Position numbers and translations under genes: made by a program. Below the pieces are notes generated by a model, which searched no databases, had not been told where the DNA came from, and saw nothing but the letters and a program-made list of their open reading frames with translations. From Spirochaetaceae bacterium bin103 (GTDB lineage: Bacteria; Spirochaetota; Spirochaetia; SZUA-6; Bin103), in contig MPNH01000023.1 in NCBI GenBank assembly GCA_002238925.1, positions 1-64,000 of the forward strand: DNA of 64,000 bases, given 5' to 3'. Positions 21,974-34,935 of the stretch are shown piece after piece (the first letter of the stretch is position 1; each line of letters starts with the position of its first letter).

Positions 21974-23590
21974 TCAGTCGGGGTCGTCCTCGTCGCTCAT
22001 CTGGTCGAACATCGCCTTGAGCATGTCGCGGTAGGAGGTGGTGCTGTCCAGATCGCGCTTGGACACCATCGAGTGCTGGTGCAGCCCCTCCAGAACCAGC
22101 TCCATCGCCAGGCCGGCCTCCTCGGCGGCGCCGATCTTCAGCCCCGCTTCGGCCAGCTCGCGCAGCCCGTCGACCTGCGCCAGACGCTGCGCGTAGTCGC
22201 GGTATACCAGATCGTCCGCCGTCTCCACGGTGTTGCCCTGCGAGAACCACCTCACGATCGGAGCGTATGGGGAGGTTCCGTCCGCCGACGTCTCTGCCTC
22301 TTCCTCGCCGGCCTTGCCCTCCTTGCCGTCTCGCACCTTGACGTCCGGCTTGGGAAAGTAGCGCCGAAACGTGCGCCGCACCGCCTGCCCGATGATCTTG
22401 CGCGCCACCAGCGCCGGCCCCTCCTGCTCGCCCTCGTAGACCAACTCCAGCTTGCCGGTAATCGCCGGCAACGCCATGTGCAGGTCCGACAGCCGCGGAT
22501 AGGCCACGCCGTCGCCGTGCTGCAGGCAGCGCCGCTCCACGTTGGAGATGACGTTCTCCAGCAGCGCGATGGTCATGCGCGCCGACACGCCCGACTTCTG
22601 GTCCACGAACTCGCTGCCGCGCGCCTCGAACGCCACGTCCTCGATCAACTCCCGAAAGTACTCCGGGATCACGATGCTGGCGGCGCCGTTGCGGCTCTCC
22701 CACGCTTCCTGGCGGGTAATCGCCAGGGCGTGCTCCATGTCGGCCGGATAGTGGGTAATGATCTGCGAGTCGATGCGGTCCTTGAGCGGCGAGATGATGT
22801 TGCCGCGGTTGGTGTAGTCCTCCGGGTTGGCCGAGAACACCATGCAGATGTCGAGCGGGATGCGCAGCGGAAAGCCGCGGATCTGGAAGTCCTTCTCCTC
22901 AAGGATGTTGAGCAGCCCCACCTGGATGCGCGGCGGCAGGTCGGGCACCTCGTTGATGGCGAAGATGCCGCGGTTGGTGCGCGGCACGATGCCGTAGTGG
23001 ATCACGCCCTGGTCGGCGTAGGACAGGCGCTGGGTGGCGGCCTTGATCGGATCGACGTCGCCGATCAGGTCGGCGATGGTGACATCCGGCGTGGCCAGCT
23101 TCTCCTGGTAGCGCTCCTCCGTCTCGAGCCAGCGGATCGGGGTGTCGCCGCCGTGCTCGGCGACGATCCTGCGGCCCTGCGTGGTGATCGGCCGGAACGG
23201 GTTCTCGTTCAGGTCGGTGCCGTCGATGGCGGGGACGTACCGGTCGAGAAACCGGACCAGGGAGCGCAGAATGCGCGTCTTGGCCTGTCCGCGCAGCCCG
23301 AGCAGGATAAAGTCGTGCCGCGACAGGATGGCGTTCACCAGCCCGGGCAGCACGGTCTTCTCATAACCGAGGATGCCGGGAAACAGGTCGCTGACCTGCG
23401 CCCCGTCGCGCAGCATGCGCACCAGGTTGTCGCGCATCTCCTCCTTGACGGTGCGATCCGCGGGGTAGCCGAGGGCGCGTAGCGCCTCCAGGGTCCGCGG
23501 CAGCGTTTCGGGACGCGAAGCATCCGGTAGAATTTGGGTAGAAGTGGAATGGCTCAAGGGTGGCCCGTAGGGTATCGTACTCCCCGGCAC
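21974..23590 (-). CDS. Mg-chelatase/MoxR-like AAA+ ATPase
   Basis: A 538-residue AAA+ protein. The Walker A is GLRGQAKT near residue 98, a variant also seen in other proteins of this type; [22 protein letters not shown] carries the Walker B acidic pair, and [11 protein letters not shown] is the sensor 1 segment. The C-terminal third has an acidic/Gly linker ([12 protein letters not shown]). It is encoded directly upstream of the VWA protein and almost certainly works with it. GTG 23590 is the farthest start and lies only 27 nt from the divergent cysK start; a start some 30-60 nt inside is possible. Confidence 0.85.
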   Translation of the reverse strand: MPGSTIPYGPPLSHSTSTQILPDASRPETLPRTLEALRALGYPADRTVKEEMRDNLVRMLRDGAQVSDLFPGILGYEKTVLPGLVNAILSRHDFILLGLRGQAKTRILRSLVRFLDRYVPAIDGTDLNENPFRPITTQGRRIVAEHGGDTPIRWLETEERYQEKLATPDVTIADLIGDVDPIKAATQRLSYADQGVIHYGIVPRTNRGIFAINEVPDLPPRIQVGLLNILEEKDFQIRGFPLRIPLDICMVFSANPEDYTNRGNIISPLKDRIDSQIITHYPADMEHALAITRQEAWESRNGAASIVIPEYFRELIEDVAFEARGSEFVDQKSGVSARMTIALLENVISNVERRCLQHGDGVAYPRLSDLHMALPAITGKLELVYEGEQEGPALVARKIIGQAVRRTFRRYFPKPDVKVRDGKEGKAGEEEAETSADGTSPYAPIVRWFSQGNTVETADDLVYRDYAQRLAQVDGLRELAEAGLKIGAAEEAGLAMELVLEGLHQHSMVSKRDLDSTTSYRDMLKAMFDQMSDEDDPD

Positions 23591-23617
23591 ACATTCAACC
23601 GAACATCACAGGCAGGC

Positions 23618-24563
<946 letters not shown>

Positions 24564-24580
<17 letters not shown>

Positions 24581-25097
24581 CCGGCCGGCGCCGCCCGCGG
24601 ATACGCCCGGCGGTGCGCAACACGGCGCCATCCTGCACGTCGTGCTCTACCAGCCGCAGATTCCGCAGAACACCGGCAACATCGCGCGCACCTGCGCCGC
24701 GGTGGGGGCCGCACTGCACCTGGTGGAGCCGCTCGGCTTCTCGGTGTCGGAGAGCGCGGTGCGCCGCGCCGGCCTTGACTACTGGCCGGAGGTGGCCGTA
24801 CACCGGCATGCCGGCCTGAAACCGGTGCTGACCGCCGCCGCCGCGCCGGCCGGGCAACTGGTGCTGCTCTCAACCCATGGCGCGAAGCCGTATACCGAGT
24901 TCCGCTACCGGCCGGGAGCGTACCTGCTGTTCGGCAACGAGACCGCCGGCCTGCCCGCCGAACTGCGCGCCCGCCACGCCGCCGCCACCGCGCGCATCCC
25001 GATGCGCACCGGTCTGCGCTCCCTCAACTTGGCCAACGCCGTGGCGGTGGTGGTCTACGAAGCGCTCCGCCAGATCGCCCCGCCCCACCTCTCCTGA
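24564..25097 (+). CDS. trmL: tRNA (cytidine(34)-2'-O)-methyltransferase TrmL
   Basis: A SPOUT methyltransferase that 2'-O-methylates the wobble base of tRNA-Leu isoacceptors. Motif 1 is [17 protein letters not shown], motif 2 [12 protein letters not shown] and motif 3 [16 protein letters not shown], which forms the trefoil knot SAM site. The domain begins near residue 24; the preceding Pro-rich stretch is not conserved, so the real start may be later than GTG 24564. It overlaps cysK, so the two are co-translated despite unrelated roles. Confidence 0.93.
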
Positions 25098-25101
25098 CCG
25101 C

Positions 25102-25865
25102 TCAGCGCAGTTTCACCGGGTTGCTCAGGGTGCCGACGCCGGGGATCTCCACCTCGCAGGTGTCGCCGTCGTTGAGCTGGGCGGGGGTACCGGAGGTGCC
25201 GGAGAAGATCACGTCGCCGGGCTGCAGGGTGACGGCCTGGCTGATGAACGAGATGGTGACGGCGAAGTTGTGGATCATGTCGGCAAGCCCGCAGCGCTGC
25301 ACCTCGTTGCCGTTGATGCGGGTAACCACCGACAGGTCGGCGGGGTCAAGGCCAGTGGCGATGGCGGGGCCGATGGGTCCGAAGGTGTCGGCACTCTTAG
25401 CGCGCCACCACTGGTTGTCGCCGCCCTGCCAGGGCCGCCCGCTGACGTCGTTGCCGCAGGTGTAGCCGAGCACGTAGCTGAGCGCCTCGCGCTCACTTAC
25501 GCGGCTGCACCACTGGCCGATAACGGCCACTGCCTCGCCCTCGGCGTCCACCCGCGCCAGGTTCGGGGGCAGCAGGATGGTGTCGCCGGGGCCGATGAAC
25601 GCGTTCGGGGTCTTCCAGAACGGCTCCGGCTGGGTCGGCTCCGGGGTGCCGCCGAGGTGATCGCGGAAGTTGCCGGCCAGCGCCAGCCCCTTGCCCGGGT
25701 CGACCGGGGCGAGCAGGCGCACGGCGCCGAGCGCGACGGGAGTGCCCGCCTCCGACCAGGAGCCGAACGGCGAACCGTCGAGCGGCTGGATCTCGTCCCC
25801 GGCGAGCAGGCCGTAGGCAACGATTTCGTCTTCACGGGCATCTTCACGGGCAAAACGAACGAAAG

Positions 25866-25869
<4 letters not shown>
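25102..25869 (-). CDS. Fumarylacetoacetate hydrolase family protein
   Basis: A 255-residue FAH-fold enzyme. It contains [12 protein letters not shown], the metal-binding acidic pair in [26 protein letters not shown] and [14 protein letters not shown], then [14 protein letters not shown]. The family covers acylpyruvases, 2-oxo-hept-3-ene-dioate hydrolases and oxaloacetate tautomerases/decarboxylases. Its GTG start overlaps the aconitase stop as GTGA, so it is made together with aconitase; oxaloacetate tautomerase or a related TCA-clean-up activity is therefore an attractive but unproven role. Confidence 0.88.
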
Positions 25870-28613
<2,744 letters not shown>

Positions 28614-28777
28614 GGTCGGCGGCGGTACCTCCGGTCCACAAAGTATGCGCGAGCGCGGCCCCGCGTCCAGCCGCCAAGGCCCCGCAGCGCCCCGCCGCAT
28701 GCGCCACGCCGATACTCTCGGAGCACGCCGATAATGGAAGGGTGAGCCTGAACGGTCACTCCGCCGCATGGACGACG

Positions 28778-29440
28778 ATGAAGACCTCTGCCCAAGCCTC
28801 GCCGACGCTGGTGGCAGTGGCGCTGGTGGCAGTGGTGCTGAGCGGCTGCACGACGGGGCAGGCGCGGTACGCGCCGCCGGGCCTGGCCGGACACGGACTC
28901 GGCGAACGCCAGCAGCGCCTGGTGCGGTCGGCGCACGACCTGATCGGGATGGACCGGCTGTACGTGGGCGGCACCGAGTACCGCGACGACTGCACCGGCG
29001 CGGTGCTGGCCGTGTATGCCGGCGCCGGCATCAACCTGGGCGCCCGCTTTCACCGCTACCGCGGCAACGGCGTCGCACGCCTGTACGAGATGATGCGCGA
29101 CCACCGGCTCTACCGTCCGGCCGCCGCCAACGCCCGGCCGGAGCCCGGCGACATCGTGTTTTTCGACAACACCTGGGACCGCAACGGCAACCGCCGCTGG
29201 GACGACGACCTGACCCACATGGGGCTGGTAGTGGCGGTGGACCGCAACGGTACCATCAGCTACCTGCACAACCACGTGCGCCGCGGCGTCATCGTCGAGC
29301 AGATGAACCTGCGCCACCCGGACGCGCGCCGGCTGAACGCGCCGATGCGCCTGCGCGGATCGCCGCGCGACGGCAGCGGGCGCTGGCTGGCGAGCCACCT
29401 GGTGCGCGGCTTCGGCAGCGCCTACCGGCTGCCAACTTGA
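28778..29440 (+). CDS. Lipoprotein with CHAP/NlpC-P60-like amidase domain
   Basis: A 220-residue exported protein. The N-terminus has a hydrophobic signal ending in the lipobox LSGC (mature Cys near residue 24). The mature domain carries a papain-like arrangement: a cysteine in [13 protein letters not shown], the segment [18 protein letters not shown], and a histidine in [12 protein letters not shown], typical of CHAP/NlpC-P60 peptidoglycan amidases. The likely site of action is the periplasm or outer envelope. Divergent from acnA; followed 23 nt later by another exported protein gene. Confidence 0.78.
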   Translation: MKTSAQASPTLVAVALVAVVLSGCTTGQARYAPPGLAGHGLGERQQRLVRSAHDLIGMDRLYVGGTEYRDDCTGAVLAVYAGAGINLGARFHRYRGNGVARLYEMMRDHRLYRPAAANARPEPGDIVFFDNTWDRNGNRRWDDDLTHMGLVVAVDRNGTISYLHNHVRRGVIVEQMNLRHPDARRLNAPMRLRGSPRDGSGRWLASHLVRGFGSAYRLPT

Positions 29441-29463
29441 CCGCGGCGGCGGGCGCGGCCACC

Positions 29464-29976
29464 ATGGCAGGCATGTCGCGAATCAGCCGAGTATTGATCG
29501 CCGCCGTCTGCAGCACAGCATTCCTGCTGGCCGCCGGCGCACCCCTGGCCGCGGAATCGATGGATTGGGTGCAGGATGCCATCGAGCACGCCACGCGTGA
29601 CCCGGGGCAGTTGTACTACTTCCACGAAACGCACAGCGAGTGTCCGATTGGTGACGCGCATGCCGCGGGCATCATTGATGCCGTCCTCGCCAGCCGGAAC
29701 ATCGGGCCGCGCCAACTCAGCACCTCGCGCGCGCTGTCCGACCAGCTCTATCTCGATCTGTCGGTGTCATGCCTCGACCGGGAGGACGGCTCCTTCGTGT
29801 ACGCGGTCGAGGCCTACTTCGCTCTCCACTCCCCGCTCGGCGGCCAGCGCCTGCTGATCGCCCGCCGCTTCGGACGGCTCGGACTCGGCGACCGAACCTC
29901 CATCCTGCAGGCCATCCAGGAGTCGGTCGAAGACGCTACCGACGCCTTCCTGACCGCCAACGACCGGGCGCCATAG
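29464..29976 (+). CDS. Hypothetical exported protein
   Basis: A 170-residue protein with a cleavable signal peptide (basic MSRISRV, hydrophobic LIAAVCSTAFLLAAG, cleavage near PLAAES). The mature part is about 135 residues with two cysteines (SECPIG, SVSCLDR) that could pair, and a terminal Asp/Thr-rich helix. I do not recognise a family. It follows the CHAP lipoprotein by 23 nt on the same strand, so a role in the same envelope process is possible. ATG 29473 is an alternative start. Confidence 0.65.
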   Translation: MAGMSRISRVLIAAVCSTAFLLAAGAPLAAESMDWVQDAIEHATRDPGQLYYFHETHSECPIGDAHAAGIIDAVLASRNIGPRQLSTSRALSDQLYLDLSVSCLDREDGSFVYAVEAYFALHSPLGGQRLLIARRFGRLGLGDRTSILQAIQESVEDATDAFLTANDRAP

Positions 29977-30138
29977 TACGGTAGCCCAGTAGCACCGCGG
30001 CCGATCATGCCGCTGTCGCTGTACCCGGCGGACGCCCCCGACGGCGCGACCAAGGGCGACGGGGATCCGCCACCGCAGGCGTAGCGGCGCGTCGTCGCGC
30101 GGCCGCGGCCGGGCCGGGCGGCGGTGCGCCTGTCCGCG

Positions 30139-33100
30139 TCAGCGGTCGGGCTGCAGGGCGTTGCGCAGAACCTGGGCCGGGTGCAGGGCGGCGCGGGTGC
30201 AGCCGTGCGCGATCTGGTGCCGGCAACTGGTGCCGGCGGCCGCGATCACGGTGTCGGCGGCGGCAGCGCGCACGGCCGGCAGCAGGCGGCGCTCGGCCAT
30301 TGCCAGCGACACGTCGAGGTGCTCCGCCTCATAGCCAAACGAACCGGCCATGCCGCAGCAGCCCGAGTCCACCTCTTCCACGGTGTAACCGGCCAGTTCC
30401 AGCACGCGGTGACTGGGGCCGGTGCCGACCAGCGCTTTCTGGTGGCAGTGGCCGTGCAGCAGCACGCGTCCTGCCTCGGGACGAAATTGCAACGCGAAGC
30501 GGCCCGCCTCCGCCTCGGCGGCGACGAACTCCTCGAAGGTCGTCACCGCCTCCGCCACCGCCTGCGCCTTGGCATCGCCCGGCAGCAACGACAGGTATTC
30601 GTCCTTCAGGGTGAGGATACAGCTTGGCTCCAGCCCCACCACCGGCATGCCCTGCGCGACCAGCGGGTGCAGCTTGTCCACGGTGGCGCGGGCGGCGGCG
30701 CGCGCCTGCTCCACCAAACCCTTGGACACCATCGGGCGCCCGCAGCACCAGTGGCCGGGCAGCACCACGCGGTAACCGGCGGCCTCCAGCACTTCGACGG
30801 CGGCAATCGCCACCTCCGGTTCGTTGTAGGTGTTGAAGGTGTCGTTGAACAGCACCACGCTGCGCGGCGGTGCGGTTGCTCCGCCGGCGGGGCTGCCGTT
30901 GGCCGTCGACTTCGCGGCCGCCCGGTGCACACCGCCGTTGAGTTGGCCGGACGGCGCGGCCGGTGGCGGCGCGGGCGCTTCCGGTCCGCCTGCAGCACGG
31001 GTGGCGGCGCGTTCGGCGAACCAGCGCGTGAACGGCCGCGCGGCGAAGTGCGGCAGCGTGCGCTTGCTGCTGATCCCGAGCACCTTTTCCAGCAGCCGGC
31101 GCACCGGCGCGGCATCGAGCAACGCGTTCACGATCGGCGCGCGCCAGCCGCTGCTGGCCCGGCTGGCGCTGGCGATGTCGGCGAAGAAGCGCACCCGGGG
31201 CGGCACCGGGTTGGCCTCGTAGTAGCGCGCCAGGTACTCGAATTTCACCTTGGCCATGTCCACCGAAGACGGACATTCCGCCTTGCACGCCTTGCACTCG
31301 ATGCACAGGTCCATGGCCTCGTAGATGCGCTCGCCGGTCAGCTCCTCGGCCGGCAGGCGGCCGCTCATGGCGGCGCGCAACAGGTTGGCGCGCCCGCGCG
31401 TGCTGTGCTCCTCCTCGCGGGTGACCATGAACGAGGGGCACATGGTGCCTTCGGTCTTCTTGCGGCAGATGCCGGCGCCATTGCACATCTCGACCGCGCG
31501 GTCGAAGCCCTGGTCGCTGCTGAAGTCGAGGTGCTCGGGTTGCTGCAGCACCTTGTACTCGGCCCCGTAGCGCAGATCGCGGGTCATCGGCGGCGCATCC
31601 ACCACCTGTCCCGGGTTGAGGATGCCGGCCGGGTCGAAAATGCCCTTCACCTGGCGGTACAGGTCGTACAACTCGCGCCCGAAGAACTGCTCGTTGAGCC
31701 AGCTTCGCACGCGCCCGTCGCCGTGCTCGCTGGACAGCGAACCGCCGTAGCTGCCGAGCAGCTCCGCCGCGAACGAGGCGATCTTCGGCAGCCGCTCCAC
31801 GTCGGCGGCGAGCTTGGCGTTGATCAGCGGCCTGATGTGCAGGCAGCCGGCGCTGGCATGCGCGTACATCGCCACCCGCTCGGTGCCGACCTCCTTGCAG
31901 AAGCGCTGGATCTCGGTCACGTAGTCGGCCAGATACTGCGGCGGCACCGCGGCATCCTCGATGAACGGGATCGGCTTGTAGTCGCCCTTGATGCTCATCA
32001 TCAGGCCCAGGCCCACCTTGCGTACCGTCCACACGTTGGTCTGCAACTGCGGGTCGATCGCCGCCACCGTGCGCGTGTTCACCCCCTGGCGCGCCAGGTG
32101 GCGCTGCAGGTTGTCCACCGATTCACGCAGCTCGGCCTCGCTCTCGCCGCGAAACTCGGTGATCAGCACACAGTCGGGATTGCCCTCCACGAAGGTGGAC
32201 AGCAGGCGTGCGTACTGCGGCACGCCCCGGCACAGGGTAAGGCCCAGGTTGTCGAGCAGCTCGATGGCGCTCGGGCGCGTCTCCAGCATCGCCGGCACCG
32301 ACGACAGCGCCTCGTACAGGCTGTCGAAGTGCACCACGGCCAGCCCGGTGCGGGTCGGCAGGTCTACCACGCCGAGCTTCAACTCGGTCATCACCGCCAG
32401 GGTGCCCTCCGAGCCGGAGATCATCTTGGCCAGGTTGAAGCGCGGATCGCGCGGGTAGCGGAACGACGCGCCGTCGACGAAGCGGTCCAGGTTGTAGCCG
32501 CCGCAGCGCCGCCAGTGCTTGGGGGTGCCGGCCAGGATGGCGTCCAGGTTGTCGCGCGCCAGGTCGGCGATGCCGCGGTACAGGCGCCCTTCCAGGCCGG
32601 GGCGCTTCCGGAACTGCGCCAGCGCGTCGTTCTCGACCGGTCCCAGATGGGCGGCGGTGCCGTCGCTCAGAAACGTGTCCAGCTCCAGCACGTGATCGGC
32701 GGTCATGCCGTACAGGATCGAGTGGGAGCCGGTGGAGTTGTTGGCCACGATGCCGCCCATCGCGGCGCGGTTGCTGCTCGCCGGGTCGGGGCCGAACTGC
32801 AGGCCGTGCGGCTTCAGGTACAGGTTGAGCTCGTCGAGCACGATGCCGGGCTGCACGCGCACCCAGCTCTCCTCTTTGTTCAGCTCGAGGACGGCGTCGA
32901 GATGGCGCGAGAAGTCGATGATCAGCGCTTCGCCGATCGCCTGCCCGGCCAGGCTGGAGCCGGCGGTGCGCGGCACGATCGGGATGCGGCGCTCGTGGGC
33001 CAGGGTGACGGCGGCCTGCACGTCGTCCGCATTGCGCGGAATCAGGACGGCATGCGGCATCACCTGGTAAATGCTGGCGTCGGTGCTGTACAGCATGCGG

Positions 33101-33240
33101 CTGTAGATGTCGGTGCGCAACTCGCCGCTGACCCGCGGGCCAAGATCGGCAAGAAAATCGGCGACGCTCTGCACCGCCTCTCGCGATTGGGAAGCAGCCG
33201 CCGAGGGCCGCTCGGGAACCTGGTGTGTCGTAGTACTCAC
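30139..33240 (-). CDS. FAD-binding and 4Fe-4S oxidoreductase, GlcD/GlcF-type fusion (YdiJ-like)
   Basis: A 1033-residue fusion of an FAD-linked 2-hydroxyacid oxidase and an iron-sulfur electron-transfer unit, as in YdiJ-type D-2-hydroxyacid dehydrogenases. The N-terminal PCMH FAD domain shows VLIPRNADDVQAAV, RTAGSSLAGQAIG and GGIVANNSTGSHS; the FAD-oxidase C domain ends near ILNPGQVVDAP. Then come CNGAGICRKKTEGTMCPS and CIECKACKAECPSSVD, two 4Fe-4S clusters, and two CCG domains (HWCCGRPMVSKG and SGCCGMAGSFG). Ala/Pro-rich linker near 820-860. I prefer GTG 33240 over the farther start 33279. Likely a membrane-peripheral lactate or 2-hydroxyglutarate dehydrogenase feeding the quinone pool. Confidence 0.88.
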   Translation of the reverse strand: MSTTTHQVPERPSAAASQSREAVQSVADFLADLGPRVSGELRTDIYSRMLYSTDASIYQVMPHAVLIPRNADDVQAAVTLAHERRIPIVPRTAGSSLAGQAIGEALIIDFSRHLDAVLELNKEESWVRVQPGIVLDELNLYLKPHGLQFGPDPASSNRAAMGGIVANNSTGSHSILYGMTADHVLELDTFLSDGTAAHLGPVENDALAQFRKRPGLEGRLYRGIADLARDNLDAILAGTPKHWRRCGGYNLDRFVDGASFRYPRDPRFNLAKMISGSEGTLAVMTELKLGVVDLPTRTGLAVVHFDSLYEALSSVPAMLETRPSAIELLDNLGLTLCRGVPQYARLLSTFVEGNPDCVLITEFRGESEAELRESVDNLQRHLARQGVNTRTVAAIDPQLQTNVWTVRKVGLGLMMSIKGDYKPIPFIEDAAVPPQYLADYVTEIQRFCKEVGTERVAMYAHASAGCLHIRPLINAKLAADVERLPKIASFAAELLGSYGGSLSSEHGDGRVRSWLNEQFFGRELYDLYRQVKGIFDPAGILNPGQVVDAPPMTRDLRYGAEYKVLQQPEHLDFSSDQGFDRAVEMCNGAGICRKKTEGTMCPSFMVTREEEHSTRGRANLLRAAMSGRLPAEELTGERIYEAMDLCIECKACKAECPSSVDMAKVKFEYLARYYEANPVPPRVRFFADIASASRASSGWRAPIVNALLDAAPVRRLLEKVLGISSKRTLPHFAARPFTRWFAERAATRAAGGPEAPAPPPAAPSGQLNGGVHRAAAKSTANGSPAGGATAPPRSVVLFNDTFNTYNEPEVAIAAVEVLEAAGYRVVLPGHWCCGRPMVSKGLVEQARAAARATVDKLHPLVAQGMPVVGLEPSCILTLKDEYLSLLPGDAKAQAVAEAVTTFEEFVAAEAEAGRFALQFRPEAGRVLLHGHCHQKALVGTGPSHRVLELAGYTVEEVDSGCCGMAGSFGYEAEHLDVSLAMAERRLLPAVRAAAADTVIAAAGTSCRHQIAHGCTRAALHPAQVLRNALQPDR

Positions 33241-33344
33241 GGCGCCCTGTAAGCTAACGCCTTGCGCCGTCTGACGCAACGGTCAACCAGGCGTTCCGCT
33301 GCTTTCCGCTGTGCCGCTGCTGCTCGGCATCGTGCGGACGGCTG

Positions 33345-34358
33345 TCACCCTTGCAACCAGGGCAGGTGGTCGAGGTCGACGTTGCCGCCGGTCAGAACCA
33401 GTCCGACGCGCCGGCCGCGGAACGGCTCGGGGTGGGCGAGCACGGCGGCGAGGGTAACCGCGGCGGACGGCTCGACCACCAGTTTCATGCGCGTCCAGAT
33501 GAGCCGCATGGCGGCGATAATGTCGGCCTCCTCGACGGTGAGGATTGCCACGCCGTTGCCGCGCAGCAAGGCGAAGGTGAGCTGGACGAGCGAAGTGCGC
33601 AGGCCGTCGGCCACCGTGTCCGGCTGTTCGACGGGGATAATGTGCCCGGCGGCCAGGGAGCGCGCGGCGTCGTCGGCCGCGGCCGGTTCGGCGCCATACA
33701 CGGCCAGCTCCGGATGCCGGGCGCGCGCCGCCACGCTGATGCCGCTCAGGCAGCCGCCGCCGCCCACCGGCGCCACCACCGTGTCCAGCGCCGCCACCTG
33801 CTCGAACAGCTCCAGTGCCAGCGTACCCTGGCCGGCGACGATGCGCGGGTGCCCGTACGGGTGGATGAGGGTGGCGCCCTGCTCGGCCTCTATGCGCCCG
33901 GCCGCCGCGGCGCGCGCCGCATCGCCGTCTTCGCACAGCACAACGTGCGCCCCGTAACCGGCCACCGCCGCCCGTTTGACGGCCGACGAACTGCGCGGCA
34001 TCACCACGGTGGCGGGCACGCCGCGGGCGCGCGCCGCCGCCGCCACCGCCTGGCCGTGGTTGCCGGAGGAGTGGGTCACCACCCCGCGCCGCGCCTCGGC
34101 GGCACTGAGCTGGAGCACGAAGTTGGCGGCGCCGCGCATCTTGAACGCGCCCACCTTCTGCAGGTTTTCGGCCTTGAAGAACAACCGCGCGCCGCTCTCT
34201 GCGTCCAGGTAGGAGTTGGTGAACACCGGCGTGCGGTGTACGTACGGGCCGATTCGTTCGGCGGCGGCATGCAGGTCGGCCACCGTGGGCAGGTCGGCGG
34301 CGGTGGTGCCGAAACCGGAGCCGGCAGCCGTGCGCTGCGTGGTCTGTCGCTGTGCCAT
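33345..34358 (-). CDS. Threonine ammonia-lyase / serine racemase-like PLP enzyme
   Basis: A fold-type II PLP enzyme of 337 residues. The Schiff-base lysine is in VGAFKMRGAANF, the substrate loop is SSGNHGQAV and the phosphate loop is GGGG in VAPVGGGGCLSG. There is no C-terminal ACT domain, so it is the catabolic or biodegradative type (TdcB/serine racemase-like) rather than feedback-controlled IlvA. ATG 34358 with GGAGGAG 4-5 nt upstream settles the start. Deaminates L-threonine or L-serine to the 2-oxoacid. Convergent neighbours: none; it precedes the DUF309 gene with a 72-nt gap in the opposite reading order. Confidence 0.88.
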   Translation of the reverse strand: MAQRQTTQRTAAGSGFGTTAADLPTVADLHAAAERIGPYVHRTPVFTNSYLDAESGARLFFKAENLQKVGAFKMRGAANFVLQLSAAEARRGVVTHSSGNHGQAVAAAARARGVPATVVMPRSSSAVKRAAVAGYGAHVVLCEDGDAARAAAAGRIEAEQGATLIHPYGHPRIVAGQGTLALELFEQVAALDTVVAPVGGGGCLSGISVAARARHPELAVYGAEPAAADDAARSLAAGHIIPVEQPDTVADGLRTSLVQLTFALLRGNGVAILTVEEADIIAAMRLIWTRMKLVVEPSAAVTLAAVLAHPEPFRGRRVGLVLTGGNVDLDHLPWLQG

Positions 34359-34430
34359 TACTCCTCCATCATCATGCCGGCGATTGCCGGGTTTCCGGCG
34401 CGCAATCGCGGCCAACTCCCGCGCCGGGGA

Positions 34431-34859
34431 TCATTGCTCTGCCGGGGCGCGGCGCGCGGGCATCAGTTGCAGGCGCGGCTTGCAGCGCCAATCGAAGGCG
34501 CGCCGCGGGGCCGCCGCCGCCGTCTGCGCCTCGCCGGCCGCAGCCGCCATCGCCTCCAGCAGTTCCGCGACGTCGAGTGCCAGGTAGGGCGAGGAAACGG
34601 CCGCCAGCTTGGCCCGCGACTTGGCCAGCAGGCGCTGCACGCCCCGCATGTTGCCCCGCTCGGCGTGCACGAACGCAGCCGCCAACTGGATTATCCCCTG
34701 GAAGAACAGGCGCCGCTCGGGGTCGGCGGTAGCGCGCCACAGGTCCTCCAATGCCTCGTGGGCGTGCCAGTGGCGGCCGGCGTTGTACAGCCGGATGCAC
34801 TCCAGGTAGGGCTGTGGAAGCAGCTCGTTCTCGGCGGGCAATCTGGTGCAAGGTCGCAT
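34431..34859 (-). CDS. DUF309 domain protein
   Basis: A 142-residue all-helical protein. The DUF309 signature is clear: YNAGRHWHAHEALEDLWR followed by FFQGIIQLAAAFVH and GNMRGVQRLL. The histidines and glutamates of the first motif look like a possible metal site, but no activity is established for the family. I use ATG 34859 (MRPCTRLPAENE); the frame is open to 34958, crossing the ligD start. It is divergent from ligD with 76 nt between starts. Confidence 0.85.
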   Translation of the reverse strand: MRPCTRLPAENELLPQPYLECIRLYNAGRHWHAHEALEDLWRATADPERRLFFQGIIQLAAAFVHAERGNMRGVQRLLAKSRAKLAAVSSPYLALDVAELLEAMAAAAGEAQTAAAAPRRAFDWRCKPRLQLMPARRAPAEQ

Positions 34860-34935
34860 GGCCGGGCCGGCCGATGCAACGCGCCGCCCCGCCTTGCCAG
34901 TGCCGGCGGGCGCAGCTACGGTGCTCGCCATACCC

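Noticed and set aside
21974..23590. Calling the ATPase-VWA pair a magnesium chelatase
   Set aside because: No bacteriochlorophyll or cobalamin genes nearby and the pair lacks the H subunit; the similarity is to the wider MoxR/VWA group.
30124..33252. Plus-strand frame of 1042 codons opposite the FAD/Fe-S oxidoreductase
   Set aside because: His/Gln/Arg/Val-rich composition with no family pattern; it mirrors the codon structure of the real minus-strand gene.
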